30,000 nucleotides of DNA from Cryptomeria japonica (GCF_030272615.1 NW_026729162.1:102501-132500); one strand, 5' to 3'. Positions 1 through 9,329 are shown, counted from the first letter of the stretch. Program-made: numbers and translations. The notes: generated by a model from the sequence alone, not told the origin.

Positions 1-849
1 TGGGCGAACACGAGATGCGCACAGGAAATCGATCAGCCCTCACAATGGCCCAAGGCCAGAGATCGGACTGCTACGATTTACCCCAACAATCATCGTGCCA
101 CTCTTCGCAGAGAGGTGATAGACGCCAACGAGCCCGCGCATAGCAATCGAGGTGTAAAAAGGGCGTTGAAGGCAGGAAGCCTGGACGAAAGAGGCTACGA
201 GGTCACCTCGAAGCGGTCTAAGAATCGGGCGCACTTGGGGCGACTACCAGTGCCAACCCCTTATCCCGCGGTGCGTCCGACACACAGAAATTTCCAAGGC
301 GGCCTAGGAGCCTCCCCGCATAGCAATCGGGGTGTGAGGTTACGGATGCAGCATTGATAGCAATCGAGGTGTGAGGCGAAGGATGCAGAAGTGAGAGCCG
401 AGGGATGTAGCAGAGATAGCAATCGGGGTGTGTGATGCAGAAGAGATAGCAATCGAGGTGTGCGGTGGGAAGGGCCCAGCAGCCAGAATGCATGAAGCGA
501 CGGATGAAGCAGTGATGACAACCGGGCTGTGAGGAGAGGAGGGATGCAGCCAAGAAAGCAATCAGGGCTCGAGGCAAGGGATGCATCAAGGATAGCAATC
601 ATGTTGTGAGGCGAGATTCCAAAGGCTAAACGTGAGAGGCTGCAGGGTCGACTCAGAGAGGTCTATGCATGTGAGAGGCTGAAAGCAAGGTCGACTCGGA
701 GCGGTCTATGCATCGGGCGCGCTTGGGGCGACTACCAGTGCCAACCCCTTATCCCGCGACGCGTCCGACAAAGAGAACGTTCCAAGGCGGCAGAGGAGGT
801 TACCAGCCGAAGGATGCAGTAGCAATAACAGGTATAGTTCCGCGGCGGC
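1..849. repeat. Diverged 188-bp-type repeats and short degenerate repeats
   Basis: No gene is visible. Two degraded relatives of the 188-bp repeat are recognisable by the landmarks TTGGGGCGACTACCAGTGCC and CCCCTTATCCCGCG near 235-275 and 724-760. Between about 345 and 610 the word GATAGCAATC(G/A)(A/G)GGTGTG recurs at irregular short intervals, with GAGGCGAAGGATGCAG-like text between. I read this as the decayed edge of the array to the right. If the 35S model is right, this lies in or near the external transcribed spacer, upstream of an 18S gene outside the window. Confidence 0.75.
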
Positions 850-3800
850 CGAGAAGACTCACCGCATAGGAATCGGGATGCGAGGCGAGGGATGCGGCGG
901 GAAGGCCCCGACGGCTAAACGGAAGAGGCTGCAGGGCCGCCTCGGAATGGTCCAAGCATCGGATGCGATTGGGACGACTACCAGTGCCAACCCCTTATCC
1001 CGCGATGCGTCCGATACACAGATAGTTCCAAGGCGGCCGAGGAGCCTCACCGCATATCAATCGGGGTGCGAGGCGAGGGATGGGGCGGGAAGGCCCCAAC
1101 GGCTAGACGGAAGAGGCTTCAGGGCCACCTCGGAATGGTCCAAGCATCGGACGCGCTTGGGGCGACTGCCAGTGCCAACCCCTTATCCCGCGATGCGTCC
1201 GATACACAGATGGTTCCAAGGCGGCCGAGGAGCCTCACCGCATAGCAATCGGGGGTGCGAGGCGAGGGATGGGGCGGGAAGGCCCCAACGGCTAGACGGA
1301 AGAGGCTTCAGGGCCGCCTAGGAATGGTCCAAGCATCGGACACGCTTGGGGCGACTACCAGTGACAGCCCCCTATCCCGCGATGCGTCCGATACGAAGAT
1401 GGTTCCAAGGCGGCCGAGGAGCCTCACCGCATAGCAATCGGGGTGCGAGGTGGGGGATGCGGCGAGATGGCCCCAACGGCTAGACGGAAGAGGCCACAGG
1501 GCCGCGTCGGAATAGTCCAAGCATCGGACGCGCTTGGGGCGACTACCAGTGACAACCCCTTATCCCGCGATGCGTCCGATACGAAGATAGTTCCAAGGCG
1601 GCCGAGGAGCCTCACCGCATAGCAATCGGGGTGCGAGGTGGGGGATGCGGCGAGATGGCCCCAACGGCTAGACGGAAGAGGCTGCAGGGCCGCCTCGGAA
1701 TAGTCCAAGCATCGGACGCGCTTGGGGCCACTACCAGTGACAACCCCTTATCCCGCGATGCGTCCGATACGAAGATAGTTCCAAGGCGGCCGAAGAGCCT
1801 CACCGCATAGCAATCGGGGTGCGAGGTGGGGGATGCGGCGAGATGGCCCCAACGGCTAGACGGAAGAGGCCACAGGGCCGCCTCGGAATAGTCCAAGCAT
1901 CGGACGCGCTTGGGGCGACTACCAGTGACAACCCCTTATCCCGCGATGCGTCCGATACGAAGATAGTTCCCAGGCGGCCGAGGAGCCTCACCGCATAGCA
2001 ATCGGGGTGCGAGGCGAGGGATGCGGCGAGATGGCCCCAAAGGCTAGACGGAAGAGGCTGCAGGGCTGCCTCGGAATAGTCCAAGCATCGGACGCGCTTG
2101 GGGCGACTACCACTGCCAACCCCTTATCCCGCGATGCGTCCGATACACAGATAGTTCCGAGGCGGCCGAGGAGGTGGGGGATGCAGCGAGATGGCCCCAA
2201 CGGCTAGACGGAAGAGGCTGCAGGGCCGCCTCGGAATAGTCCAAGCATCGGACGCGCTTGGGGCGACTACCAGTGACAACCCCTTATCCCGCGATGCGTC
2301 CGATACACAGATAGTTCCGAGGCGGCCAAGGAGCCTCACCGCATAGCAATCGTGGTGCGAGGTGGGGGATGCGGCGAGATGGCCCCAACGGCTAGACGGA
2401 AGAGGCTGCAGGGCCGCCTCGGAATGGTCCAAGCATCGGATGCGCTTGGGGCGACTACCACTGCCAACCCCTTATCCCGCGATGCGTCCGATACACAGAT
2501 AGTTCCAAGGCGGCCGAGGAGCCTCACAGCATAGCAATCAGGGTGCGAGGCGAGGGATGCGGCGAGAAAGCCCCAACGGCTAGAGGGAAGAGGCTTCAGG
2601 TCCGCCTCGGAATGGTCCAAGCATCGGACGCGCTTGGGGCGACTACCAGTGACAACCCCTTATCCCGCGACGCGTCCGATACACAGATAGTTCCAAGGCG
2701 GCCGAGGAGCCTCACCGCATAGCAATCGGGGTGCGAGGCGAGGGATGCGGCGAGAAGGACCCAACGGCTACACGGAAGAGGCTTCGGGGCCGCCTCGGAA
2801 TGGTCCAAGCATCGGACGCGCTTGGGGCGACTACCAGTGACAACCCCTTATCCCGCGACGCGTCCGATACACAGATAGTTCCAAGGCGGCCGAGGAGCCT
2901 CACCGCATAGCAATCGGGGTGCGAGGCGAGGGATGCGGCGAGAAGGACCCAACGGCTAGACGGAAGAGGCTTCGGGGCCGCCTCGGAATGGTCCAAGCAT
3001 CGGACGCGCTTGGGGCGACTACCAGTGACAACCCCTTATCCCGCGACGCGTCCGATACACAGATAGTTCCAAGGCGGCCGAGGAGCCTCACCGCATAGCA
3101 ATCGGGGTGCGAGGCGAGGGATGCGGCGAGAAGGACCCAACGGCTAGACGGAAGAGGCTTCGGGTCCGCCTCGGAATGGTCCAAGCATCGGACGCGCTTG
3201 GGGCGACTACCAGTGACAACCCCTTATCCCGCGACGCGTCCGATACACAGATAGTTCCAAGGCGGCCGAGGAGCCTCACCGCATAGCAATCGGGGTGCGA
3301 GGCGAGGGATGCGGCGAGAAGGACCCAACGGCTAGACGGAAGAGGCTTCGGGTCCGCCTCGGAATGGTCCAAGCATCGGACGCGCTTGGGGCGACTACCA
3401 GTGACAACCCCTTATCCCGCGACGCGTCCGATACACAGATAGTTCCAAGGCGGCCGAGGAGCCTCACCGCATAGCAATCGGGGTGCGAGGCAAGGGATGC
3501 GGCGAGAAGGACCCAACGGCTAGACGGAAGAGGCTTCGGGTCCGCCTCGGAATGGTCCAAGCATCGGACGCGCTTGGGGCGACTACCAGTGACAACCCCT
3601 TATCCCGCGACGCGTCCGATACACAGATAGTTCCGAGGCGGCCGAGGAGCCTCACCGCATAGCAATCGGGGTGCGAGGCGAAGGATGCGGCGAGAAGGAC
3701 CCAACGGCTAGACGGAAGAGGCTTCGGGTCCGCCTCGGAATGGTCCAAGCATCGGACGCGCTTGGGGCGACTACCAGTGACAACCCCTTATCCCGCGACG

Positions 3801-4620
3801 CGTCCGATACACAGATAGTTCCAAGGCGGCCGAGGAGCCTCACCGCATAGCAATCGGGGTGCGAGGCGAGGGATGCGGCGAGAAGGACCCAACGGCTAGA
3901 CGGAAGAGGCTTCAGGGCCGCCTCGGAATGGTCCAAGCATCGAACGCGCTTGGGGCGACTACCAGTGACAACCCCTTATCCCGCGACGCGTCCGATACAC
4001 AGATAGTTCCGAGGCGGCCGAGGAGCCTCACCGCATAGCAATCGGGGTGCGAGGCGAGGGATGCGGCGAGAAGGACCCAACGGCTAGACGGAAGAGGCTT
4101 CAGGGCCGCCTCGGAATGGTCCAAGCATCGGACGCGCTTGGGGCGACTACCAGTGACAACCCCTTATCCCGCGACGCGTCCGATACACAGATAGTTCCGA
4201 GGCGGCCGAGGAGCCTCACCGCATAGCAATCGGGGTGCGAGGCGAGGGATGCGGCGAGAAGGACCCAACGGCTAGACGGAAGAGGCTTCAGGGCCGCCTC
4301 GGAATGGTCCAAGCATCGGACGCGCTTGGGGCGACTACCAGTGACAACCCCTTATCCCGCGACGCGTCCGATACACAGATAGTTCCGAGGCGGCCGAGGA
4401 GCCTCACCGCATAGCAATCGGGGTGCGAGGCGAGGGATGCGGCGAGAAGGACCCAACGGCTAGACGGAAGAGGCTTCAGGGCCGCCTCGGAATGGTCCAA
4501 GCATCGGACGCGCTTGGGGCGACTACCGTTGCCAACCCCTTATCCCGCGATGCGTCTGATACACAGATAGTTCCGAGGCGGCCGAGGAGCCTCACCGCAT
4601 AGCAATCGGGTTGCGAGGCA
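850..4620. repeat. 188-bp tandem repeat array, about 20 units
   Basis: The landmark TATCCCGCG occurs at 996, 1184, 1373, 1561, 1749, 1937, 2125, 2285, 2473, 2661 and then every 188 bp to 4541. Each unit carries GCATAGCAATCGGGGTGCG, a GGCTAGACGGAAGAGGC block and TTGGGGCGACTACCAGTG. The 2125-2285 unit is 160 bp because of a 28-bp deletion. Left units have GTGGGGGATGCGGCGAGATGG; right units have GCGAGGGATGCGGCGAGAAGG. Because 188 is not a multiple of 3, the short open frames simply recur in rotating phases, so the array is not coding. The unit resembles part of the promoter-bearing units at 5060-5770. In the 35S model it would lie downstream of the promoters. Confidence 0.95.
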
Positions 4621-4857
4621 GATTATTGGGAAGGGAACCCCCTGGGATGCGGCTCAAGCAGTGCCCAAAGGGACTGGAATGCGGAATCACATCGAGAGAC
4701 CCAAATGCTATACGAGGGCTCAAATCGAATTATCGATTTGGCCACGACATGGACGCATCGGAACGACTACCTTTGCCGAACCACTCGCAATTGCATCCAT
4801 ACCGAAACCAATAGACATTTCCGTTAGAGCCCTCGCATAGCATTCGGGAATCTCGCA

Positions 4858-4947
4858 TGCCCCTCTAAATCGACCAATGCTGGCGCTCAATGAAAATCCG
4901 AGCGCTACCACCGTTCGAGCGCCAGCATTGGTCGAGTTAGAGGGGCA
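4858..4947. other. Long imperfect inverted repeat beside the leftmost promoter
   Basis: The left arm (4858-4888) starts TGCCCCTCTAAATCGACC and the right arm (4917-4947) is its reverse complement with one mismatch over 31 bp, leaving a 28-nt loop. It ends 31 bp from the predicted leftward start at 4978, so a leftward transcript would fold into a strong hairpin near its 5' end. Weaker versions of both arms exist at the next two promoter units (about 5345-5445 and 5787-5880). The inverted repeat is seen directly; its role is unknown. Confidence 0.85.
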
Positions 4948-4970
4948 CGGGGGAGAATGCTCCAGTCAAC

Positions 4971-5003
4971 ACCTCCCCTATATAAGTTATTTGTCCGATT
5001 CTC
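4971..5003 (-). promoter_or_regulatory. Pol I-type promoter core 1 (leftmost)
   Basis: Read on the - strand the block contains CTTATATAGGGGAGGT, matching the plant Pol I start consensus TATATA(A/G)GGG, with the predicted start at the complement of 4978. GAGAATCGGACAAATA lies just upstream and is kept in all thirteen copies. As the copy nearest the presumed 18S side it is the best candidate for a gene promoter, but this is inference. On the + strand the same text resembles a Pol II TATA box. Confidence 0.6.
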
Positions 5004-5460
5004 GCACAACCGTAGTCTGCCTCGTCGAATCAAACAACGGTCCCAGATTCCGACTTCCGTTCCGTAGAGACCCAAAAGCTAGATGGAGGCTCGCAAGAAA
5101 GAGAGTCGGCGCATAGCAATCGGGTTTCTCGAACGTTTAGGGACCGAGCTCACTTGCGGATAGGGCAAAATCCGCCAAGCAACCCAAAAGCTAGACGGGG
5201 GCTCGAATCGAATCGCCTAGGCGGCCACAACAACGACGTGTTGGATCGACTACCAGTGCCAAACCATTCAGCAAGACTAGTCTGTGTCGAGGCCGGATAG
5301 AGATTCTCAGAGAGCGCCCGCATAGCATTTAGGAGACCTGCCGCGTCCCTCACACTCGACAAATGGTGGTGCACGTTTATAAATCCGAGCGATCCCAACC
5401 CTTTCAAGCACCAACATCGGTCGAGATAGAGGGGCACGGAGGGGGCTGCGTGAGACAACA

Positions 5461-5493
5461 CAGTCCCCTATATAAGTTATTTGTCCGATTCTC
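5461..5493 (-). promoter_or_regulatory. Pol I-type promoter core 2
   Basis: Same core on the - strand, start predicted at 5468. The segment after the start is GGGGACTG instead of GGGGAGGT, the only copy with this change. The upstream block GAGAATCGGACAAATA is intact. Confidence 0.55.
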
Positions 5494-5901
5494 ACACATC
5501 CGAAGAATGGTCATCAAATCGGACAACAGCCCAAACTTCCGACTTCCGTCCCAGAAAGCCCAAGAGCTATCTAAAACGTTCATGGCCGGAACTCGATCGC
5601 GGCTATACCAGTCCGCCAAGCAACCCAAAAGCTAGACTGGAGCTCTAGTCGAATCACCTCTGTGGCCATTGCAAGGACGTGTTGGAGCGACTACCATTGC
5701 CGAACCATTCCGCAGGTCGAGTCCATACCAAGGCCGCATAGAGATTCACGATGAGCTCCTGCATAGCAATCAGGAGACTTGCCGTGTCCATCACAATCGA
5801 TAAATCCTGGTGCAAGATTTTTGCATCCGAGCGCTCCAACCAGTCGAGCACCAGCATCAATCGACATAAACGGGCACGGGGGGAGGATGCTCGAGAACAC
5901 T

Positions 5902-5934
5902 ACCTCCCCTATATAAGTTATTTGTCCGATTCTC
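5902..5934 (-). promoter_or_regulatory. Pol I-type promoter core 3
   Basis: Core CTTATATAGGGGAGGT on the - strand, start predicted at 5909, with the upstream block GAGAATCGGACAAATA intact. It belongs to the last of the long promoter units. Confidence 0.6.
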
Positions 5935-6049
5935 AAGCAGCCGAAGTCTGGTCATCGAATCGGGTCAAAGACCACAACTTCCGACTTTACCCACAATGCA
6001 AGTCATCGAATCGAACATCGGCCCCCGAGTCGGACTCCATGCGTATGTC

Positions 6050-6360
6050 AGGTCATCGGACCCAAATTCCGCCTTCCTGCGCATGGCGGGCCATCAATAT
6101 CAACTCGGTCATCGGACCCAAACTCCGCCTTTTTGCGTATGGCACGCCTTCAAATCGGTCATCGGACCCAAATTCCGCCTTCCTGTGCATGGCGGGCCAT
6201 CAACATCAACTCGGTCATCGGACCCAAATTCCGCCTTTCTGCGCATGGCACGCCATCAACTCGGTCATCGGACCCAAATTCCGCCTTCCTGCGCATGGCA
6301 GGTCATCGGACACAAATTCAGACCTCGCCAATATGCCTACGTATCGAATCGGTCATCGGA
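6050..6360. repeat. Short ATCGGACCCAAATTCCG repeats (39-57 bp spacing)
   Basis: TCATCGGACCCAAATTCCG-like words recur at about 6053, 6109, 6159, 6214, 6264, 6303 and 6351, usually followed by CCTTCCTGCGCATGGC. Spacing is irregular (39 to 57 bp). The same word occurs twice in each 311-bp unit to the right, so this is a local expansion of one part of that unit. There is no coding evidence. Confidence 0.85.
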
Positions 6361-6446
6361 CCCAACTTCCGACTTCATCCATACTGTAGGGTCTTTGAGG
6401 TTGGCGCGGTGCGCTCAACCCAGGGAGTCGACCCATCGAAGCATAC

Positions 6447-6479
6447 ACCTCCCCTATATAAGCTATTTGTCCGATTCCC
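6447..6479 (-). promoter_or_regulatory. Pol I-type promoter core 4
   Basis: Core CTTATATAGGGGAGGT, start predicted at 6454. The upstream block here reads GGGAATCGGACAAATA, a change shared with cores 5 and 6. Confidence 0.6.
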
Positions 6480-6757
6480 ACACCTGTGTAGTTTGCACCT
6501 CTGACCAGGACATCGACCCCAACTTCCGAACTCGACTGCAACGACGGCACCAGCGCCTTGGTGCGCACCTTGCGACGCACAGTCCCAACATTCGCCTTCC
6601 TGCACATGGCAGGTCATCGGACCCAAATTCCGACCTCGCGAGTATGCCTACATATCGAATCGGTCATCGGACCCAACTTCCGACTTCATCCATACCGTAG
6701 GGTCTTTGAGGTTGGCGCGGTGCGCTCAACCCGGGGAGTCGACCCAACGAAGCATAC

Positions 6758-6790
6758 ACCTCCCCTATATAAGCTATTTGTCCGATTCCC
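6758..6790 (-). promoter_or_regulatory. Pol I-type promoter core 5
   Basis: Core CTTATATAGGGGAGGT in the second 311-bp unit, start predicted at 6765. It is 311 bp from core 4, and the two blocks are identical. Confidence 0.6.
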
Positions 6791-7068
6791 ACACCTGTGT
6801 AGTTTGCACCTCCGATCAAGACATCGACCCCAACTTCCGAACTCGCCTCCAACGACCGAACCAGCGCCTTGGTGCGCACCTTGCAACGCACAGTGCCAAC
6901 ATTCGCCTTCCTGCACGTGGCAGGTCATCGGACCCAAATTCCGACCTCGCGAGTATGCCTACATATCGAATCGGTCATCGGACCCAACTTCCGACTTCAT
7001 CCATACCGTAGGGTCTTTGAGGTTGGCGCGGTGCGCTCAACCCGGGGAGTCGACCCAACGAAGCATAC

Positions 7069-7101
7069 ACCTCCCCTATATAAGCTATTTGTCCGATTCC
7101 C
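7069..7101 (-). promoter_or_regulatory. Pol I-type promoter core 6
   Basis: Core CTTATATAGGGGAGGT in the third 311-bp unit, start predicted at 7076, exactly 311 bp from core 5. Confidence 0.6.
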
Positions 7102-7379
7102 ACACCTGTGTAGCTTGCACCTCCGATCAGGACATCGACCCCAACTTCCGAACTCGACTAAAAAGACCGCACCAGCGCCTTGGTGTGCACCTTGCAACGC
7201 ACAGTGTCAACATTCGCCTTCCTGCACATGGCAGGTCATCGGACCCAAATTCCGACCTCATGAGCATACCTACTAATCGAATCGGTCATCGGACCCAACT
7301 TCCGACTTCATCCATACCGTAGGGTCTTTGAGGTTGGCGCGGTGCGCTCAACCTGGGGAGTCGACCCATCGAAGCATAC

Positions 7380-7412
7380 ACCTCCCCTATATAAGCTATT
7401 TGTCCGATTCCG
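7380..7412 (-). promoter_or_regulatory. Pol I-type promoter core 7
   Basis: Core CTTATATAGGGGAGGT in the truncated fourth 311-bp unit, start predicted at 7387. The upstream block reads CGGAATCGGACAAATA. The 52-bp array begins about 110 bp away, on the upstream side of this promoter. Confidence 0.6.
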
Positions 7413-7496
7413 ACACCTGTGTAGTTTGCACCTCCGCTCAGGACATCGACCCCAACTTCCGAACTCGCCTGCAACGACCGAACCAGCGCCTTGGTG

Positions 7497-8090
7497 CGCA
7501 CCAAAAGTGCGCACTTTTGGAGGGCACTTTTGTGCGCTCCAAAGGTGCGCACTTTTGGAGGGCACTTTTCTGCGCTCCAAAGGTGCGCACTTTTGGAGGG
7601 CACTTTTTGGAGGGCACTTTTCTGCGCTCCAAAGGTGCGCACTTTTGGAGGGCACTTTTTGGAGGGCACTTTTCTGCGCTCCAAAGGTGCGCACTTTTGG
7701 AGGGCACTTTTTGGAGGGCACTTTTCTGCGCTCCAAAGGTGCGCACTTTTGGAGGGCACTTTTTGGAGGGCACTTTTCTGCGCTCCAAAGGTGCGCACTT
7801 TTGGAGGGCACTTTTTGGAGGGCACTTTTCTGCGCTCCAAAGGTGCGCACTTTTGGAGGGCACTTTTTGGAGGGCACTTTTCTGCGCTCCAAAGGTGCGC
7901 ACTTTTGGAGGGCACTTTTTGGAGGGCACTTTTCTGCGCTCCAAAGGTGCGCACTTTTGGAGGGCACTTTTTGGAGGGCACTTTTCTGCGCTCCAAAGGT
8001 GCGCACTTTTGGAGGGCACTTTTGTGCACTCCAAAGGTGCGCACTTTTGGAGGGCACTTTTCCTGTGCTCCAAAGGTGCACACCTAGGTG
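7497..8090. repeat. 52-bp tandem array (TGCGCTCCAAAGGTGCGCAC)
   Basis: Eight full 52-bp units start at 7571 and every 52 bp to 7935, with TGCGCTCCAAAGGTGCGCAC at the start and two ACTTTTGGAGGGC-like steps following. Shorter variant units flank them at 7500-7570 and 7987-8075. The array has no stop codon over long stretches in several frames on both strands, but 52 is not a multiple of 3, so this is a repeat artefact. It starts exactly at the GCCTTGGTGCGCACC word of the fourth 311-bp unit, suggesting growth in place. The last 15-40 bp are degenerate. Confidence 0.95.
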
Positions 8091-8210
8091 AGCACCTTCG
8101 ACCACACCTTGTAGCACACCAAACTCTGACTTTCGACTTCATCCGCAATGCAGGGTCTTTGAGGTTGGCGCAATGCGCACAACCAGGGGAGTCGACCCAT
8201 CAAACCCAAC

Positions 8211-8243
8211 ACCTCCCCTATATAAGCTATTTGTCTGATTCTC
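8211..8243 (-). promoter_or_regulatory. Pol I-type promoter core 8
   Basis: Core CTTATATAGGGGAGGT, start predicted at 8218. The upstream block reads GAGAATCAGACAAATA, with one G-to-A change (CGG to CAG) relative to the left copies. Confidence 0.58.
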
Positions 8244-8367
8244 ATACATGCGTAGCCTGCAGGAGCAATTAGGACATCGACCCCAACTTTCGGCTTCTAA
8301 ACGAAAACAAGGTCTTTGAGGTTGGTGTAATGCGAACAACTAGGGGAGTCAACCCATCAAACCCAAC

Positions 8368-8400
8368 ACCTCCCCTATATAAGCTATTTGTCTGATTCTC
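8368..8400 (-). promoter_or_regulatory. Pol I-type promoter core 9
   Basis: Core CTTATATAGGGGAGGT, start predicted at 8375, 157 bp from core 8. It shares the upstream variant GAGAATCAGACAAATA. Confidence 0.58.
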
Positions 8401-8524
8401 ATACATGTGTAGTCTACAGGAGCAATTAGGACATCGACCCCAACTTTTGACTTCTTAACGAAAACAAGGTCTTTGAGGTTGACGTAATGCGCACAACCAG
8501 GGGAGTCGACCCATCAAACCCAAC

Positions 8525-8557
8525 ACCTCCCCTATATAAGCTATTTGTCCGATTCTC
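8525..8557 (-). promoter_or_regulatory. Pol I-type promoter core 10
   Basis: Core CTTATATAGGGGAGGT, start predicted at 8532, with the common upstream form GAGAATCGGACAAATA. Confidence 0.58.
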
Positions 8558-8681
8558 ATACATGTGTAGCCTGCAGGAGCCATTAGGACATTGACCCCAA
8601 CTTTTGACTTCTTAACGAAAACAAGGTCTTTGAGGTTGGCGTAATGCGCACAACCAAGGGAGTTGACCCATCAAACCCAAC

Positions 8682-8714
8682 ACCTCCCCTATATAAGCTA
8701 TTTGTCTGATTCTC
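8682..8714 (-). promoter_or_regulatory. Pol I-type promoter core 11
   Basis: Core CTTATATAGGGGAGGT, start predicted at 8689, upstream variant GAGAATCAGACAAATA. An extra block with GGTGCACGCCTTGGTGCTCA begins about 108 bp away on the upstream side. Confidence 0.58.
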
Positions 8715-8901
8715 ATACATGTGTAGCCTGCAACAACGATTAGGACATCCACCCCAACTTCTGAATTCGTCTGCGTTGACCGCACCAAAGGTGCACGCCT
8801 TGGTGCTCACCAAAATCCGACTTCCGACTTCTTCTGCTATGCGGGGTCTTTGAGGTTGGCGCAGTGCGCACAACCAGGGGAGTCAACCCACCGAATGCAA
8901 C

Positions 8902-8934
8902 ACCTCCCCTATATAAGCTATTTGTCTGATTCTC
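8902..8934 (-). promoter_or_regulatory. Pol I-type promoter core 12
   Basis: Core CTTATATAGGGGAGGT, start predicted at 8909, upstream variant GAGAATCAGACAAATA. Confidence 0.58.
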
Positions 8935-9058
8935 ATACATGCGTAGACTGCAGCAATGATTAGGACATCCACCCCAACTTTTGACTTCTTAAACAAGACA
9001 GGGTCTTTGAAGTTGGTGCAGTGCACACAACCAGGGGAGTCGACCCATCAAACGCAAC

Positions 9059-9092
9059 ACCTCCCCTATATAAAGCTATTTGTCCGATTCTC
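9059..9092 (-). promoter_or_regulatory. Pol I-type promoter core 13 (rightmost)
   Basis: Reads CTTTATATAGGGGAGGT on the - strand, with one extra T upstream of TATATA compared with the other twelve. The start is predicted at 9066. Whether the one-base spacing change matters is unknown. Confidence 0.52.
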
Positions 9093-9159
9093 ATACGTGT
9101 AGTCTGCAGCAGCGATTAGGACATCGACCCCAACTTCCGAATTCGTTTGCATTGACCGC

Positions 9160-9300
9160 ACCAAAGGTGCACGCCTTGGTGTGCACCCTGGAGTGCACTT
9201 TGGTGCTCACCTCGGTGCACACTTTGGTGTGCACCTCGGTGTGCACCAAAGGTGCGCACCTTGGAGCGCACCAAAGGTGTACACTTTGGAGCGCACCACA
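9160..9300. repeat. Cluster of GGTGCGCACC/GGTGTGCACC words
   Basis: About a dozen words of the form GGTG(C/T)(G/A)CACC or TTGGAGCGCACC follow one another at 10-14 bp spacing. This is a medium-sized version of the expansion that gives the 52-bp array, and it sits at the same place relative to promoter core 13 (about 107 bp upstream). Confidence 0.8.
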
Positions 9301-9329
9301 TAGGGTCTTTGAGAGGTTGGCGCAGTGCG

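Larger units (their letters stand above)
4621..6000 (-). repeat. Three long promoter-bearing spacer units (about 440-490 bp)
   Basis: Three diverged units share an order of landmarks: CCCAAAAGCTAGA (5071, 5181, 5622), GGCCAC followed by CGACTACC (about 4767, 5247, 5688), GCATAGCA (about 4835, 5320, 5761), an arm ending in TGGTGC or TGGCGC, then the TATATA core at 4979, 5469 and 5910. The promoter cores are 490 and 441 bp apart. The left parts of the units are alignable by eye with the 188-bp repeat. There is no protein gene. Inference: spacer-promoter units, the leftmost being the candidate main 35S promoter unless another lies left of the window. Confidence 0.7.
6300..7496 (-). repeat. 311-bp promoter-bearing tandem array
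   Basis: AGGTCATCGG starts units at 6300, 6611, 6922 and 7233, exactly 311 bp apart. The fourth unit is cut at about 7496 by the 52-bp array. Each unit holds TCATCGGACCCAACTTCCG, TAGGGTCTTTGAGGTTGGCG, a promoter core, GACATCGACCCCAACTTCCG and CGCCTTGGTGCGCACC. Units differ by a few substitutions only. Repeated promoter-bearing units are a known form of plant rDNA spacer. Confidence 0.93.
8148..9310 (-). repeat. 157-bp promoter-bearing tandem array
   Basis: GGTCTTTGAGGTTG landmarks lie at 8154, 8311, 8468, 8625, 8845, 9002 and 9304. Most intervals are 157 bp; the 8625-8845 unit carries 63 extra bases, and the unit starting at 9002 carries a larger insertion. Each of the first six units has one promoter core; the seventh breaks into the G-rich minisatellite before reaching one. 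It is a shortened form of the 311-bp unit, keeping the promoter and the GACATCGACCCCAACTT block. Confidence 0.93.

Noticed and set aside
850-4620. Regularly spaced repeats resembling a CRISPR array
   Set aside because: The whole 188-bp unit is repeated with no unique spacers, and the setting is plant nuclear DNA.
7286-8272. Open frames through the 52-bp array on both strands, as a repeat protein
   Set aside because: 52 bp is not a multiple of 3, so all frames share the same peptide text in rotation; no start context, domain or codon bias supports a gene.
4971-9092. TATATAAG on the + strand as Pol II TATA boxes of genes or retrotransposon LTRs
   Set aside because: No coding frame, polyadenylation pattern or LTR ends follow. 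The G run after TATATA on the - strand fits the Pol I consensus better, though the + reading cannot be excluded from sequence alone.
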